Of a DNA stretch of 64,000 nt, positions 1 to 9,347 are shown one piece after another. Within the stretch, counting starts at the first letter, position 1. Each line of letters begins with the position of its first letter. Position numbers and translations under genes: made by a program. Below the pieces are notes generated by a model. It was given only the letters and a program-made list of their open reading frames with translations, did not search any database and had not been told where the DNA came from. Source of the stretch: JBNAVJ01 sp049700455 (GTDB lineage: Bacteria > Bacteroidota > Ignavibacteria > Tepidaquicellales > Tepidaquicellaceae); contig JBNAVJ010000010.1 of the NCBI GenBank assembly GCA_049700455.1, forward strand, positions 18,979 to 82,978. Direction: 5' to 3'.

Positions 1-665
1 TTTCGAGAAAAGATGGTGGATTCATAGTAGTTTTTTCCAGACAATTGCTTGAAGATGAGGCATTTGATGTAATGGGATTTGTTTCCGGAATAGCGGCTCA
101 AATAATCAGTCGTACTGAGGACCTTGCAGGATTTAAGGGGATTTTACCTTTCATTAAAGGGGTTTATGATAGTTCTGTTAATACAAAAAAAGTAGAAATC
201 AGCGGGATAACTTTTGCTGATCTTAAATACAAATCAATTATTGAAATGGTGTCAGCTATTCCTTCGGAAACGCTTGGAAACGCAAAGTGGTATATGCATA
301 GATCTGTTTATGGATTTATCAAATCGCTTACTTATGAGAGTGGTGAATTTGTGTTGACCCCTGATGAGAGAAAATCAAACACACTTGAAGGATATCCGGT
401 TGTGTTAACAGATCAGAGTTATGCTATGACAGAATCAGCTCCCGGGAGAGGTTTTATTGCTTTTGGTGACTTGAAATATATGATACTTGGTACGAGAAAC
501 TCATTAACAATAGATTTTTCAAAAGATGCAACAGTTGATATGGGCGGAGGTACAACGGTAAATTTATGGCAGAATGGACTTGTTGGGTTAAATTTTGGAA
601 CGTCGTTTGATATAAAATTTAGTTTTCCTTCTGCAATAGCAGTAGCAAAAACTCAGGATAACTAA
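1..665 (+). CDS. HK97-fold phage major capsid protein, C-terminal part
   Basis: This is the shell-forming subunit of a tailed-phage or prophage head, cut by the window edge. The frame is open back to base 3, and the codons before the TTG at 45 read as coding sequence (...GGFIVVFSRQLLEDEAFD), so the true start lies outside the window. The fragment matches the conserved C-terminal half of HK97-type capsid proteins: the SRQLLED helix, a T-E-D loop, the peripheral-domain segment KWYMHRSVYGFIKSL, then GYPVVLTDQ and GFIAFGDLKYMILG. The ending is typical of the family (acidic DATVDM followed by a beta-rich tail). A hairpin terminator follows directly and the next gene encodes a connector protein, which agrees with a head-gene module. 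The family call is by recognition. Whether the phage is still functional cannot be judged here. Confidence 0.8.
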   Translation, partial: SRKDGGFIVVFSRQLLEDEAFDVMGFVSGIAAQIISRTEDLAGFKGILPFIKGVYDSSVNTKKVEISGITFADLKYKSIIEMVSAIPSETLGNAKWYMHRSVYGFIKSLTYESGEFVLTPDERKSNTLEGYPVVLTDQSYAMTESAPGRGFIAFGDLKYMILGTRNSLTIDFSKDATVDMGGGTTVNLWQNGLVGLNFGTSFDIKFSFPSAIAVAKTQDN

Positions 666-677
666 TCTTTTGGTGGC

Positions 678-701
678 GGTGCGGGTTAATGTGCCCGCAC
701 C
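678..701 (+). terminator. Hairpin terminator after the capsid gene
   Basis: An 8-bp perfect GC-rich stem (GGTGCGGG at 678-685 with CCCGCACC at 694-701) with an 8-nt loop is followed by TTTATTT. It lies 13 nt after the capsid stop codon and 25 nt before the connector gene. It could terminate or partly attenuate transcription, so that capsid mRNA exceeds that of the downstream genes. Confidence 0.65.
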
Positions 702-725
702 TTTATTTAAGTCTTAAATATAATT

Positions 726-1355
726 ATGATTAATCTTAATGATTTAAAAACATTTCTGAGGGTAAGCGATAATACTCTTGATGGGTTTCTACTTGGGATT
801 ATTGATATGTCGGTTGGAAGGATAAATAATATATGCAGACGCAACATAAATTATGGTAGCAGAGATGATATTATTGATGGTAGTGGTCAGGATATTATCT
901 GGTTAAAGGATTATCCTGTCGAGAAGGTTGTATCGGTTAAATACAGAATTGACAACAGCGGTTTTATACATAACCTTTTCGATGGTAGTAATATAGATAC
1001 TAATATCTATCTTGAGAATCGTAGCGGAAAACTGATTTTGCTAAATGGATATAAATTACCGACTGGAGTTAGCAATGTAAAAATATCTTATTTTGCCGGT
1101 TATATGGAGAATGCTCCTGTTTCTGCGTGTGAGATTCCTGCTGATTTGAAATATGTTTGTATGTTAATGTCAGCCCAGACTTTTCTCAAAAGCTTTCAAA
1201 ATGCAGAAGACGACTTTAAGCGAAGACTCGGTCTGGAAGCTTATGAAAAATATATTAAAGAAGCTACTGCGACGGAAACGAGAATTTCGCTTAAATATAC
1301 GGATGAAGACTTTGAAGCGCTGCTGGATAAATACAAATCATTAAGGATAACATAA
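726..1355 (+). CDS. Phage head-tail connector (gp6-like) protein
   Basis: This 209-aa soluble protein has no signal peptide. The N-terminal segment, with INLNDLKTFLRVSDNTLDGFLLGIIDMSVGRI at its core, is the helical start typical of HK97 gp6 / SPP1 gp15-like connectors, which form the ring beneath the portal through which DNA and tail connect. A beta-rich middle part follows (LKDYPVEKVVSVKY, SGKLILLNG, VKISYFAGY), then a helical segment with ADLKYVCMLMSAQTFLKS. The usual pattern in the family is this N-terminal helix pair plus the Y-x-A-G-Y motif and 'IPADLK' helix. It sits right after the capsid gene, where connectors normally lie. At about 200 aa it is longer than the shortest gp6 proteins. 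The function is inferred from family pattern and position. Confidence 0.68.
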   Translation: MINLNDLKTFLRVSDNTLDGFLLGIIDMSVGRINNICRRNINYGSRDDIIDGSGQDIIWLKDYPVEKVVSVKYRIDNSGFIHNLFDGSNIDTNIYLENRSGKLILLNGYKLPTGVSNVKISYFAGYMENAPVSACEIPADLKYVCMLMSAQTFLKSFQNAEDDFKRRLGLEAYEKYIKEATATETRISLKYTDEDFEALLDKYKSLRIT

Positions 1356-1367
1356 AGAGCCAAAAAA

Positions 1368-1598
1368 ATGCAAATTTTCAGCGATAAAACAAGTATAGTA
1401 TTTTACCTGAAAGATTTTATAAAGATTCTTTTTCAGGTATGTGTTGTAGCGGGGACTGCAATTGCTTTGTTCTATAACCTTCAGAATGAATTTAATCTGT
1501 TGAAGCAGGAAGTAATATATTTGAGAAAAGATGTAAACGATATGAAAGTTGAGTTGAGAACACATATTGATAGATACAATAATGAATTTAAAAGATAA
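1368..1598 (+). CDS. Small membrane protein with coiled coil, possible lysis accessory
   Basis: This 76-aa protein has one predicted membrane helix at about residues 13-37 (FYLKDFIKILFQVCVVAGTA). A charged, heptad-like segment follows (NEFNLLKQEVIYLRKDVNDMKVELRTHIDRY), probably a coiled coil. It lies 12 nt after the connector gene and 15 nt before a holin-like gene, inside a tight phage gene series that ends in an endolysin. Single-helix plus coiled-coil proteins in this position often act with holins, as XhlA does, although XhlA has the reverse domain order. An overlapping frame on the other strand (1341-1565) is a shadow. The function is an inference from size and neighbours. Confidence 0.55.
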   Translation: MQIFSDKTSIVFYLKDFIKILFQVCVVAGTAIALFYNLQNEFNLLKQEVIYLRKDVNDMKVELRTHIDRYNNEFKR

Positions 1599-1613
1599 GA
1601 AATCAGGTAGAAA

Positions 1614-1850
1614 ATGTTGAGAAAATTTTTCAATGAAGGCGGTGAGTTTTCTATGATGAGATTGATGGCATTTGTTACAGTATTGACTGGAATTTCGGTT
1701 GCTGTTGTAATTGTGGTTCTTTCACTTGTAAAATTCGAGATTGTATATATCAGGGAAATGATAGGGCTTGTAGGAATACTTTTAAGTATTGGTTTTGGAG
1801 GTAAGACGCTTCAGAAAATTTTTGAAAACTCTTCCGGAGAAAGTAAATGA
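1614..1850 (+). CDS. Holin-like small membrane protein
   Basis: This 78-aa protein has two strongly hydrophobic helices: about residues 16-40 (LMAFVTVLTGISVAVVIVVLS) and about 47-64 (MIGLVGILLSIGFGGK). The N-terminus is amphipathic (LRKFFNEGGEFSMMR) and the tail is short, charged and hydrophilic. The opening 'F.EGG.FSMMRL' followed by two helices and 'GFGGK..QK' resembles small phage holins often found next to peptidase endolysins in Bacteroidota phages. Holins form membrane pores that release the endolysin. The ATGA stop/start overlap with the next gene suggests translational coupling. The call rests on topology, resemblance and position. Confidence 0.58.
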   Translation: MLRKFFNEGGEFSMMRLMAFVTVLTGISVAVVIVVLSLVKFEIVYIREMIGLVGILLSIGFGGKTLQKIFENSSGESK

Positions 1851-2467
1851 GACAGTCTCTCAAATATGTTGCAGTGGCAATAGGGATAATAATTCTGCTA
1901 TTTCTTAACCAGTTTTTGAGACGCAAATTTGATAGACACAATTACTATGTAATACGCGATACGAGTCTGCTATCAACAGTTGAAAAAAATCTAAAGCGCG
2001 ATACTGTCATAAGGGTTTATGAAAAAATTATATACAGGCAGATGAAACCAAAAGAGGTATATGTTGATCGTCCTGACAGTGCCGGGCTGGAAAAGTGGAA
2101 AAAGATGGATTTAATGTTGCGACTTCAAAAAAAACACGATGAGTTGAGCATTACAGCCTTGAACCAACAGGACTCGCTGATAAAAGAATTCAGGTTTGGT
2201 GGTGTGCCGGATAACTTTACTGTTACTGCAAAAGCAGGCGATGTGTTTGTCAAAATGTCTCGTTTCCAGTGGGAGGGGATTGAAACAGGAATTGAGGTAA
2301 GAAAGGACATCTTCAGCGACAGGAAGTTAAGTGCAGATTTTCTTTTGAGTAGCGAGGTCTTAATTATTGGGAGAATCGGGATAGGATGCGTGATAAGATA
2401 TCCTTTAGTTGAGCTAAATTCTAATAAATTAGAAGTTGGGATAAATTTAAACTACAAAATAAAATGA
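1847..2467 (+). CDS. Membrane-anchored phage protein of unknown function
   Basis: I do not recognise the family of this 206-aa protein. It has one N-terminal membrane helix (about residues 6-24, YVAVAIGIIILLFLNQFL) followed by RRK, so the rest should lie outside the cytoplasm. Residues about 35-125 are highly charged and probably helical (VEKNLKRDTVIRVYEKIIY, KKMDLMLRLQKKHDEL). The last about 80 residues look beta-rich, with alternating hydrophobic positions (DNFTVTAKAGDVFVKM, LEVGINLNYKIK). Four-base overlaps with both neighbours place it firmly in the lysis series. An inner-membrane spanin-like role is possible but unproven, and the beta-rich end is unusual for a spanin. Confidence 0.5.
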   Translation: MRQSLKYVAVAIGIIILLFLNQFLRRKFDRHNYYVIRDTSLLSTVEKNLKRDTVIRVYEKIIYRQMKPKEVYVDRPDSAGLEKWKKMDLMLRLQKKHDELSITALNQQDSLIKEFRFGGVPDNFTVTAKAGDVFVKMSRFQWEGIETGIEVRKDIFSDRKLSADFLLSSEVLIIGRIGIGCVIRYPLVELNSNKLEVGINLNYKIK

Positions 2468-2907
2468 ACTTTGAGACAATTAAAAATCATTATCGGAACA
2501 GAATAGTTCCATCTGAAAAATTTGATTCATTGATGCCCGTCAGGGATCTGGGATTATTACTGCCAGAGTTTTTTGATACACTTGTTAAATGTTTTGATGA
2601 GTTTGAAAGCTTATATCCCGAGCAGAAAATTTATGTTGTGGAAACTTATCGTAGTAACAGGCTACAGCGTAAGTATTTTAACGAGGGAAGAAGCAAGATA
2701 CGTGCCTATGGTATGCATCATTTTGGTATAGCAGCAGATGTGGCGTTTTTGATAGAAGGAATGGTGAGTTATGAAGGCAATTATGCTGATTTGCGTGAAA
2801 TATTTAAGAATAATGCTTTGTATGTGCTTGATTGGGAGCTTTGCCATGTGCAATACATACCTGTCTCTCAACAGTCAGATTTAAGAAGGTTAATACTCAA
2901 CAGTTAA
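2464..2907 (+). CDS. M15-family peptidoglycan peptidase, phage endolysin
   Basis: This 147-aa cytoplasmic-type enzyme (no signal peptide) should cut peptide stems of the cell wall at the end of the phage cycle. The zinc-site pattern of peptidase family M15 is visible: HxxGxAxD at H85, G88, A90 and D92 (MHHFGIAADV), and the second part ExxH at E125 and H128 (DWELCHVQY). A conserved Tyr-Arg-Ser at 62-64 precedes the site, as in L-alanyl-D-glutamate and D-Ala-D-Ala peptidases. The length fits the short endolysin form. It is the last gene of the phage block; a 231-nt AT-rich stretch and a host-type secreted protein follow. The exact bond cleaved cannot be read from sequence. Confidence 0.82.
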   Translation: MNFETIKNHYRNRIVPSEKFDSLMPVRDLGLLLPEFFDTLVKCFDEFESLYPEQKIYVVETYRSNRLQRKYFNEGRSKIRAYGMHHFGIAADVAFLIEGMVSYEGNYADLREIFKNNALYVLDWELCHVQYIPVSQQSDLRRLILNS

Positions 2908-3046
2908 TATCTACTGGGGGATGAATATAAAGAGAAAATGAATAGAAAAAAATAAAAAATCCCCAATTTTTAAATTTAGGTAATAGAGAAGGCTAAATCC
3001 TCAACCAAAAGTGTAGAGATTTTAGTTTTTTTTTTGCATTTTTCAC

Positions 3047-3077
3047 TTGTTTTTTTTTAAAAGGTTTTATATATTTT
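3047..3077 (+). promoter_or_regulatory. Candidate Bacteroidota-type promoter for the beta-helix protein gene
   Basis: TTG at 3047-3049 is separated by 20 nt from TATATTTT at 3070-3077. An alternative -7 box, TATTTTTG at 3072-3079, exactly matches TAnnTTTG with a 22-nt spacer. Both fit the known Bacteroidota pattern TTG-N(17-23)-TAnnTTTG. It lies about 60 nt before the ATG at 3139. AT-rich DNA makes chance matches likely. Confidence 0.4.
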
Positions 3078-3138
3078 TGTATTACTATAGGGACAGGATT
3101 CTGCACTCCAGCTGCAGAGAAAAAGCAAAAAAGAAAAT

Positions 3139-6100
3139 ATGGTGACAATTATTACCTTGTTTACACGCAATTTATTGCGTGTTAATAAAACCTTAAGCCT
3201 TGTATTTTTTCTCTTACTCATTCACACCCGCGCATTCTCTCAAGTAACCGTGTCTGGCTCTAATGGTGCAAATGGCACTTATGCGACCCTTGGAGCTGCG
3301 TTTGCCGCTATAAATGGTAACTCGCAGACGGGAATGACAATTACCATAACGATTACAGGAAATACCACAGAAACTGCTACTGCAACTTTGAATGCAGGGG
3401 CGTGGAACTCGATTACAATTTCACCGTCAGGAGGTTCATTTACAATATCCGGTAATATTGATGGTGTACCACTGATAAATTTCAATGGAGCTGATTTTGT
3501 TACTATTGATGGACTTAATACTGGCGGTAACTATCTTACTATTTCTAATACAAGTACCAGCAACACGAGTGGGACATCCACAATAAAGTTTATTAACGAT
3601 GCTATCAGGAACACAGTTCAGAATTGTTCCGTTCTGGGTTCAGCTACAGTGCCTCTGGCAACCAATGGTGGAAATATCTTTATCAGTACCGCAGCAACTG
3701 GAGGTAGGGGGAACGATAGTATTACCATTTCAAACTGTAAAATTGGTCCTGCTGGAACTAACCTTCCATCAAAAGGTATCTATGCCAATGGTTCAACAAC
3801 GAACTCACAGATTGCAAATAGTAACATTGTTGTTAAAAACTGCGAGATTTACGACTATTTCCTTACGAGCGGATGTGCGGGCATATACATTCTAACTGGA
3901 AACACTGACTGGACAATACAAGACAACAAGTTTTATGAAACGGCAACTCGAACGTTTACAGCTGCGGGTACCTGGAACGGTATTTATTTTTCCAATGCTA
4001 CTTATGGCAATAATATTATTATAAGAGGAAATATTATTGGCTATTCTTCTAATTCACAAACTGGAACGCTAACACTCACAGGTTCTACAGTTGCAGGCTC
4101 TTTTCAGGGCATTTATCTTAATACGTTGCCAGGTGCGACAAATCCTTGTATTATTAATAAAAATATTATATCCGATATCTCCTTAACTTCTTCTACCGGG
4201 ACTTTATATGGAATCTATAATAATACAACAGCCAGTTCTAATACAATAAATATTGACAGTAATATAGTAAGAAATATTGCTACCTATACCACAACAGGAG
4301 CTCATTGTGGAATATATGCAGGAAGCGCTACAACATTAACCGTAAACAACAATACTATAGATAATATCACCAGAACAGGAAACGCTTTTATCTATGGAAT
4401 ACAGATAGTCAGTCCTACAAACGTAACGATGAATTACAACACAATATCCAATTTAGCTATAAACAGTGCAACTTCTACGGCTTCTATTTATGGTATATAT
4501 AGTCTTAGTTCCGCGGTGAACGTAACTGGAAACTATAATAACATCTTCAACATTTCAACAACTTCAACATCGTCAGTAACGCTTGGGGGCATAAGGGAGT
4601 ATGGAGTTGCAGACAACAAGACTTTTCAGAATAATAATATTTATAATTTTTCAACTGCAGGTCCAGCCACTTTTTATGGTATTTATGTGAGTATTGGGAC
4701 GGTGAATATAAGCGGAAATCAGATTTTTAAATTTAGAAATTATGTCTCAGGTAGTTTTTATGGAATTTATGACAGTAGCACCACCACAAGCGTTACTCAC
4801 ACTATAGCAAACAATACAGTTAAAAATCTTTATACTGCTAATGGCGGTGCTACAGCAATGAGAGTTTACGGGATTTATGGTTTAAACTCTACTTCCTCGA
4901 CATCAAATTGTTATGGTAATATGGTGGATTCGTTAGTAAATACAGGTAGGGGTGCAATTTATGGAATATACTTTAGCACCAATCAATATTTGAATGTATA
5001 TGGCAATACGGTCAGACGTTTAAGAAGTGAAGGAACAGGGGCGAGCGGTCAGGTATTAGCAATTTATTTATCTTCAGAGGGTACAACTACCAATTGCTAT
5101 CAGAATACTATAAACAGTCTATATGATTCACGTTGGAGCATCTTTGGGATTTACAGTAAAAGCGGGGTTACAACTAACATTTACAAAAACAACCTGTATG
5201 ATTTTAATGCTCCGCAATCGGGAAGCGGAGGTGATTCCTGCACAGTGTATGGGATATGTACTGGTTCAAGTACAGGCAGTTCTGTTACAAATGTGTATAA
5301 TAATTTTATTTCTGATTTCCGCTGGAATGGGACAAGGTATCTGGGAGCAGGCCTGTATTTGTTTGGTTCAACCTCTGGTACTACACACAACTATTTTTAC
5401 AATACTGTATATTTACAAAATACAGGGACTGGTGCTACAACGGTATCACTTTATGCAAACACGACCCCGACGCTTGACTTGAGGAACAATATACTGGTCA
5501 ACACATCAAGCGGGGGTTATGCCATAGGGATCAGTAGGTCAAGTACAACTTTAACGACTTATTCCGGTAATTCAAATAACAACTGTATTTATTCCGGGAC
5601 TCCGGGCCCAAACAATCTGATATATTCCGATGGTACAAATTCAGACCAGACAATAGCTCAATACAGAGCACGTGTAGCTCCGAGAGATGGCGCTTCATTT
5701 TCAGAAAACCCACCTTTTGTTAACATAAGTTCGACACCTTATAATTTGCATTTGAGAACAGATGTCCCAACCCTATGCGAAAGCGGTGGTACAAGAGTCA
5801 CAAGTCCTATTGCAATTACTACAGACTATGATGATGATATAAGGTGGGGTGAAAGCGGATATACTGGAACTGGAACTGCGGTTGATATTGGCGCTGATGA
5901 ATTCAATGGGATTCCAATAGATTTAGTTCCTCCTACAATTTCATATACTTTGCTTACAAACACATCATCTACGACAAATAGAACATTGAGTAATTTTGCA
6001 ACGATAACAGATGCAAGCGGGGTGAATACGACTTCAGGTACAGCGCCAAGAATTTATTACAAGAGGTCAACAGATGCTAATACTTTCAATGATAATACTT

Positions 6101-9100
6101 CGTTAACCAATGGCTGGAAATGGACTGAAGCTACAAACACAAGTTCGCCATTTAGCTTCACAATTGATTACAGTCTATTGTATGGAGGAGGTGGAGTAAC
6201 TGTTGGGGATGTAGTGCAGTATTTTGTAGTGGCTCAGGATCTTGCAACGACGCCGAATGTAGGTATTAACTCTGGGGTATTTGCCAATCCACAGGCGAGT
6301 GTAAATTTACAATCTAATGCTTTCCCGATTGGTGGAACAATAAATAGTTATACAATAGTGAGCTCTCCGCTTGCGGGTACATATACTGTTGGACTGAGTA
6401 TGTTTAATAAGGTTACAGGTAAGAACCTTTATTACCAGACCTTTACGAGAATTGTCAAACGTGAAGTTACAGAGATGGATGGGTCAGTTAACAATACAGG
6501 GACCCAAAAGGATGTATTGGTTAATATCAATTCAACCAGTCGGGTTAAAAATACTAAACAAAACATTGGTTTTAATTCTGAAAAGATTGAAAAAGAGAGT
6601 AATCCACTAACCGACAATTTGCAGAAAACTGACGATAGAACTTCGATTGATAAAATTTCTCCAGATGTGGGGATTAAGAAAGAAAATAAAGGTCAGGACG
6701 TGATGGTTACAAGGTGTTATGATGAAAAGATGATATCAAATAGTAGAATCCGTGTGATTGAAGTTGTTGAGGAATATTCAGTCTTGATGGAAAATGGCAA
6801 ACCCTACACAGGACCGGACGCTGTCATTGGGCTGAGAAACGGAATTGGCACCGCTGACTCTCCTAACGGTGTATATACTACCATAACAGCTGCTATTAAT
6901 GACCTGAACAACAGAGGAGTGAGTGGGGTTGTTACATTTTTACTGGTTGATGCAACATACACAGGTGAGACACTTCCACTTGTAATAAATGTAATAAATG
7001 AGTACAAGCCCACATCAAACAACACAGTAACAATTAAACCAAACACAGGCATTTCAGCAACGGTGAGTGGGTCAGTAAATAACGGAGCTATCTTGAAAAT
7101 ATATAATACGGATTATATAATTATAGATGGTTCCAATAGTGGAGGTACAAGCAGGGATTTAACAATTAGTAATACTTCTTCAACAAGTCCTAATGTTATC
7201 TGGGTAGGGTCAAGCGGAACAACGCCGATAAGCAATATAACAGTTAAGAATTGTATATTAAACAATGGAGCGAACACAAGCAGTGCGGTAGTTATAAGTG
7301 ATGGTGGAACCGTAGGTAATCCGGGATATTTCAATAACATTACAATTCAAAATAATCAGATTACAAAGGCTTATATAGGCGTATATGCTAATGGAGGGAC
7401 ATCACCGCAGCAGGGAAGTAACTTGAGTTATATAAACAACACTTTAACTTCAAGCGGAACTGATGCTATAAAGTATAGTGGGCTATATATGCAAGGGGTA
7501 AATGGTGCCACTGTAAAAGGCAATGTGGTAGCAAACTTTGAGAGTACTTCTGGTGAAGACGATAGGGGCATCTGGCTTGCAAGCGGTACAATAAATGCAA
7601 CAGTTGAAAGGAATAACATATACACATTAAAATACACGGGTACAGGCGGATATGGGAGTTATGGAATAGCAGTAACTTCTGTAGTAAGCTCCTGCAACGA
7701 TGTGATAAAGAATAACCTGATATACGATATAAGTGGAGACGGATGGGATTATACCAGTATTCTTACTGACAATCCTATGGGGATATATCTTGGTGGTGGT
7801 ACGCAAACAGGGGTAAAGATTTATAATAATTCCATATACTTGAGCGGAAACACCCTGAATCAAACCAGCGCCCTTTCTATGGGTATATGTCTTGCAACAG
7901 GTTCAACAGCAGAGATAAGGAACAATGTGATAGTAAACAATCTTGGTTTATTATCCACAACAGGTTATGGTGCAACTGGAATATACTTACAGAGTGGCAT
8001 AAGTCAGCTTGAGGGTTCTGATTACAATGACATATATGTAAATCCGACAGGCAGCGGAGTAAAATTGATAGGGAAAGTGAGTACCACCGACTACGCAACG
8101 CTTTCAGCCTGGCGGACAGCAACGGGGCAGGAACGGCTTTCAATTACAGGGGACCCTGGTTTTACTTCCACAACGAACCTTCAACCTGATGTAAACAATG
8201 TAAATTGCTGGAACATACATGGGAAAGGCTATCCTATAAGTTCAGTTACAGATGATTATGCAGGTAACGGTCGCAGTACGAGTGTATCAAGCGGGGCACC
8301 TGATATAGGAGCTTATGAATTTACTCCATCAGTAACGCCATCAGATGCTACACAGAGTGGAACAATAAGCGATGGTAATACAACAAGTTACACGGTAGCG
8401 GGAAATGTAATAGCGGTTATCACCTGGCATGGGACAAATCTACCAACTTCACTCAGCGCTAAATATTACTCAGGTGTCTGGCCCAGCAATACACCAGGCG
8501 GGGCGCAGTATAGTAATGTGTATTTTGACCTAACACCAACGGGAGGGAGTGGATATACGTATGATTTGACATTGTATTATACTCCCGGTTTAATAGGTAC
8601 AATCAGTGGGGAGAATTACCTGCGGCTTGCTCATTACACAGGTGGCAGCTGGAATCAACATCAGACTGAGATTCCCAATACGACAAATAAGTCAATAACA
8701 GTAAATGGGTTAAGCTCGTTTTCAGCCTTTGCATTTGGAGATGCTAATGCACCATTACCGTTGTTATTGAGTGGGTTTAGTGGAAGAGTAGTGAATCAAC
8801 GGGATGTAGAAATGAAATGGAAGACAGTAAAGGAATACAATAACCGAGGATTTGAAATAGAGCGTACAATATCAGGTAAGGAGGAATGGAAGACAGTGGA
8901 TTTTGTGAAAGGGATGGGAACAAAGGAAAGTGAAACAGAATATATGTATGTTGATAGAAAATTAAATACCGGGAAATACAGATATAGATTGAAACAAATA
9001 GACAATAATGGATATTATAGTTATTATGATATGACAGAGGAGATGGAGATAGGATTGCCCGGTAAGTATGATATATCTCAGAATTACCCCAATCCATTTA

Positions 9101-9336
9101 ATCCTGTAACAAAAATAGATTACGGATTGCCGTATGATAGCAGAGTAGAGATAATGTTGTATGACATAACCGGACGGGAGATAAAGAAACTGGTAAGCGA
9201 GACTCAAAAGGCAGGATATTACACACTGGAGGTTAACGGGATGGGTTTAGCGAGTGGAGTATATTTTTATCGTATAATGGCTGAAGGTAATGGCAACAGA
9301 TATGTAATGACAAAGAAGATGATGTTAGTAAAATAG
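3139..9336 (+). CDS. Giant double beta-helix cell-surface protein with T9SS sorting domain
   Basis: This is a 2065-aa exported protein. The signal peptide is at about residues 15-35 (LSLVFFLLLIHTRAFSQ). Residues about 36-930 form a right-handed parallel beta-helix region with dozens of turns of the type 'IYGIYN...NNTIxNI'. A module with PTISYTLLTNTSS and an extracellular linker follow. A charged, low-hydrophobic stretch lies at about 1110-1215. A second beta-helix is at about 1240-1730, opening with YTTITAAINDLNNRGVSG. A fibronectin-like segment precedes the end, and the last 80-90 residues are the type A sorting domain (NYPNPFNPVTKIDY ... GVYFYRIM ... KKMMLVK). The protein should be exported by Sec, moved through T9SS and anchored or released at the surface. 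Beta-helices often bind or cut polysaccharide, but I see no catalytic signature, so an adhesin or glycan-binding role is a guess. Confidence 0.85.
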   Translation: MVTIITLFTRNLLRVNKTLSLVFFLLLIHTRAFSQVTVSGSNGANGTYATLGAAFAAINGNSQTGMTITITITGNTTETATATLNAGAWNSITISPSGGSFTISGNIDGVPLINFNGADFVTIDGLNTGGNYLTISNTSTSNTSGTSTIKFINDAIRNTVQNCSVLGSATVPLATNGGNIFISTAATGGRGNDSITISNCKIGPAGTNLPSKGIYANGSTTNSQIANSNIVVKNCEIYDYFLTSGCAGIYILTGNTDWTIQDNKFYETATRTFTAAGTWNGIYFSNATYGNNIIIRGNIIGYSSNSQTGTLTLTGSTVAGSFQGIYLNTLPGATNPCIINKNIISDISLTSSTGTLYGIYNNTTASSNTINIDSNIVRNIATYTTTGAHCGIYAGSATTLTVNNNTIDNITRTGNAFIYGIQIVSPTNVTMNYNTISNLAINSATSTASIYGIYSLSSAVNVTGNYNNIFNISTTSTSSVTLGGIREYGVADNKTFQNNNIYNFSTAGPATFYGIYVSIGTVNISGNQIFKFRNYVSGSFYGIYDSSTTTSVTHTIANNTVKNLYTANGGATAMRVYGIYGLNSTSSTSNCYGNMVDSLVNTGRGAIYGIYFSTNQYLNVYGNTVRRLRSEGTGASGQVLAIYLSSEGTTTNCYQNTINSLYDSRWSIFGIYSKSGVTTNIYKNNLYDFNAPQSGSGGDSCTVYGICTGSSTGSSVTNVYNNFISDFRWNGTRYLGAGLYLFGSTSGTTHNYFYNTVYLQNTGTGATTVSLYANTTPTLDLRNNILVNTSSGGYAIGISRSSTTLTTYSGNSNNNCIYSGTPGPNNLIYSDGTNSDQTIAQYRARVAPRDGASFSENPPFVNISSTPYNLHLRTDVPTLCESGGTRVTSPIAITTDYDDDIRWGESGYTGTGTAVDIGADEFNGIPIDLVPPTISYTLLTNTSSTTNRTLSNFATITDASGVNTTSGTAPRIYYKRSTDANTFNDNTSLTNGWKWTEATNTSSPFSFTIDYSLLYGGGGVTVGDVVQYFVVAQDLATTPNVGINSGVFANPQASVNLQSNAFPIGGTINSYTIVSSPLAGTYTVGLSMFNKVTGKNLYYQTFTRIVKREVTEMDGSVNNTGTQKDVLVNINSTSRVKNTKQNIGFNSEKIEKESNPLTDNLQKTDDRTSIDKISPDVGIKKENKGQDVMVTRCYDEKMISNSRIRVIEVVEEYSVLMENGKPYTGPDAVIGLRNGIGTADSPNGVYTTITAAINDLNNRGVSGVVTFLLVDATYTGETLPLVINVINEYKPTSNNTVTIKPNTGISATVSGSVNNGAILKIYNTDYIIIDGSNSGGTSRDLTISNTSSTSPNVIWVGSSGTTPISNITVKNCILNNGANTSSAVVISDGGTVGNPGYFNNITIQNNQITKAYIGVYANGGTSPQQGSNLSYINNTLTSSGTDAIKYSGLYMQGVNGATVKGNVVANFESTSGEDDRGIWLASGTINATVERNNIYTLKYTGTGGYGSYGIAVTSVVSSCNDVIKNNLIYDISGDGWDYTSILTDNPMGIYLGGGTQTGVKIYNNSIYLSGNTLNQTSALSMGICLATGSTAEIRNNVIVNNLGLLSTTGYGATGIYLQSGISQLEGSDYNDIYVNPTGSGVKLIGKVSTTDYATLSAWRTATGQERLSITGDPGFTSTTNLQPDVNNVNCWNIHGKGYPISSVTDDYAGNGRSTSVSSGAPDIGAYEFTPSVTPSDATQSGTISDGNTTSYTVAGNVIAVITWHGTNLPTSLSAKYYSGVWPSNTPGGAQYSNVYFDLTPTGGSGYTYDLTLYYTPGLIGTISGENYLRLAHYTGGSWNQHQTEIPNTTNKSITVNGLSSFSAFAFGDANAPLPLLLSGFSGRVVNQRDVEMKWKTVKEYNNRGFEIERTISGKEEWKTVDFVKGMGTKESETEYMYVDRKLNTGKYRYRLKQIDNNGYYSYYDMTEEMEIGLPGKYDISQNYPNPFNPVTKIDYGLPYDSRVEIMLYDITGREIKKLVSETQKAGYYTLEVNGMGLASGVYFYRIMAEGNGNRYVMTKKMMLVK

Positions 9337-9347
9337 CATTGTAATGT

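Noticed and set aside
3279..9207. Many minus-strand and alternative-frame ORFs across the beta-helix protein gene
   Set aside because: Repeats of Thr/Asn/Ser/Gly codons keep other frames open. None has a recognisable domain or ribosome site.
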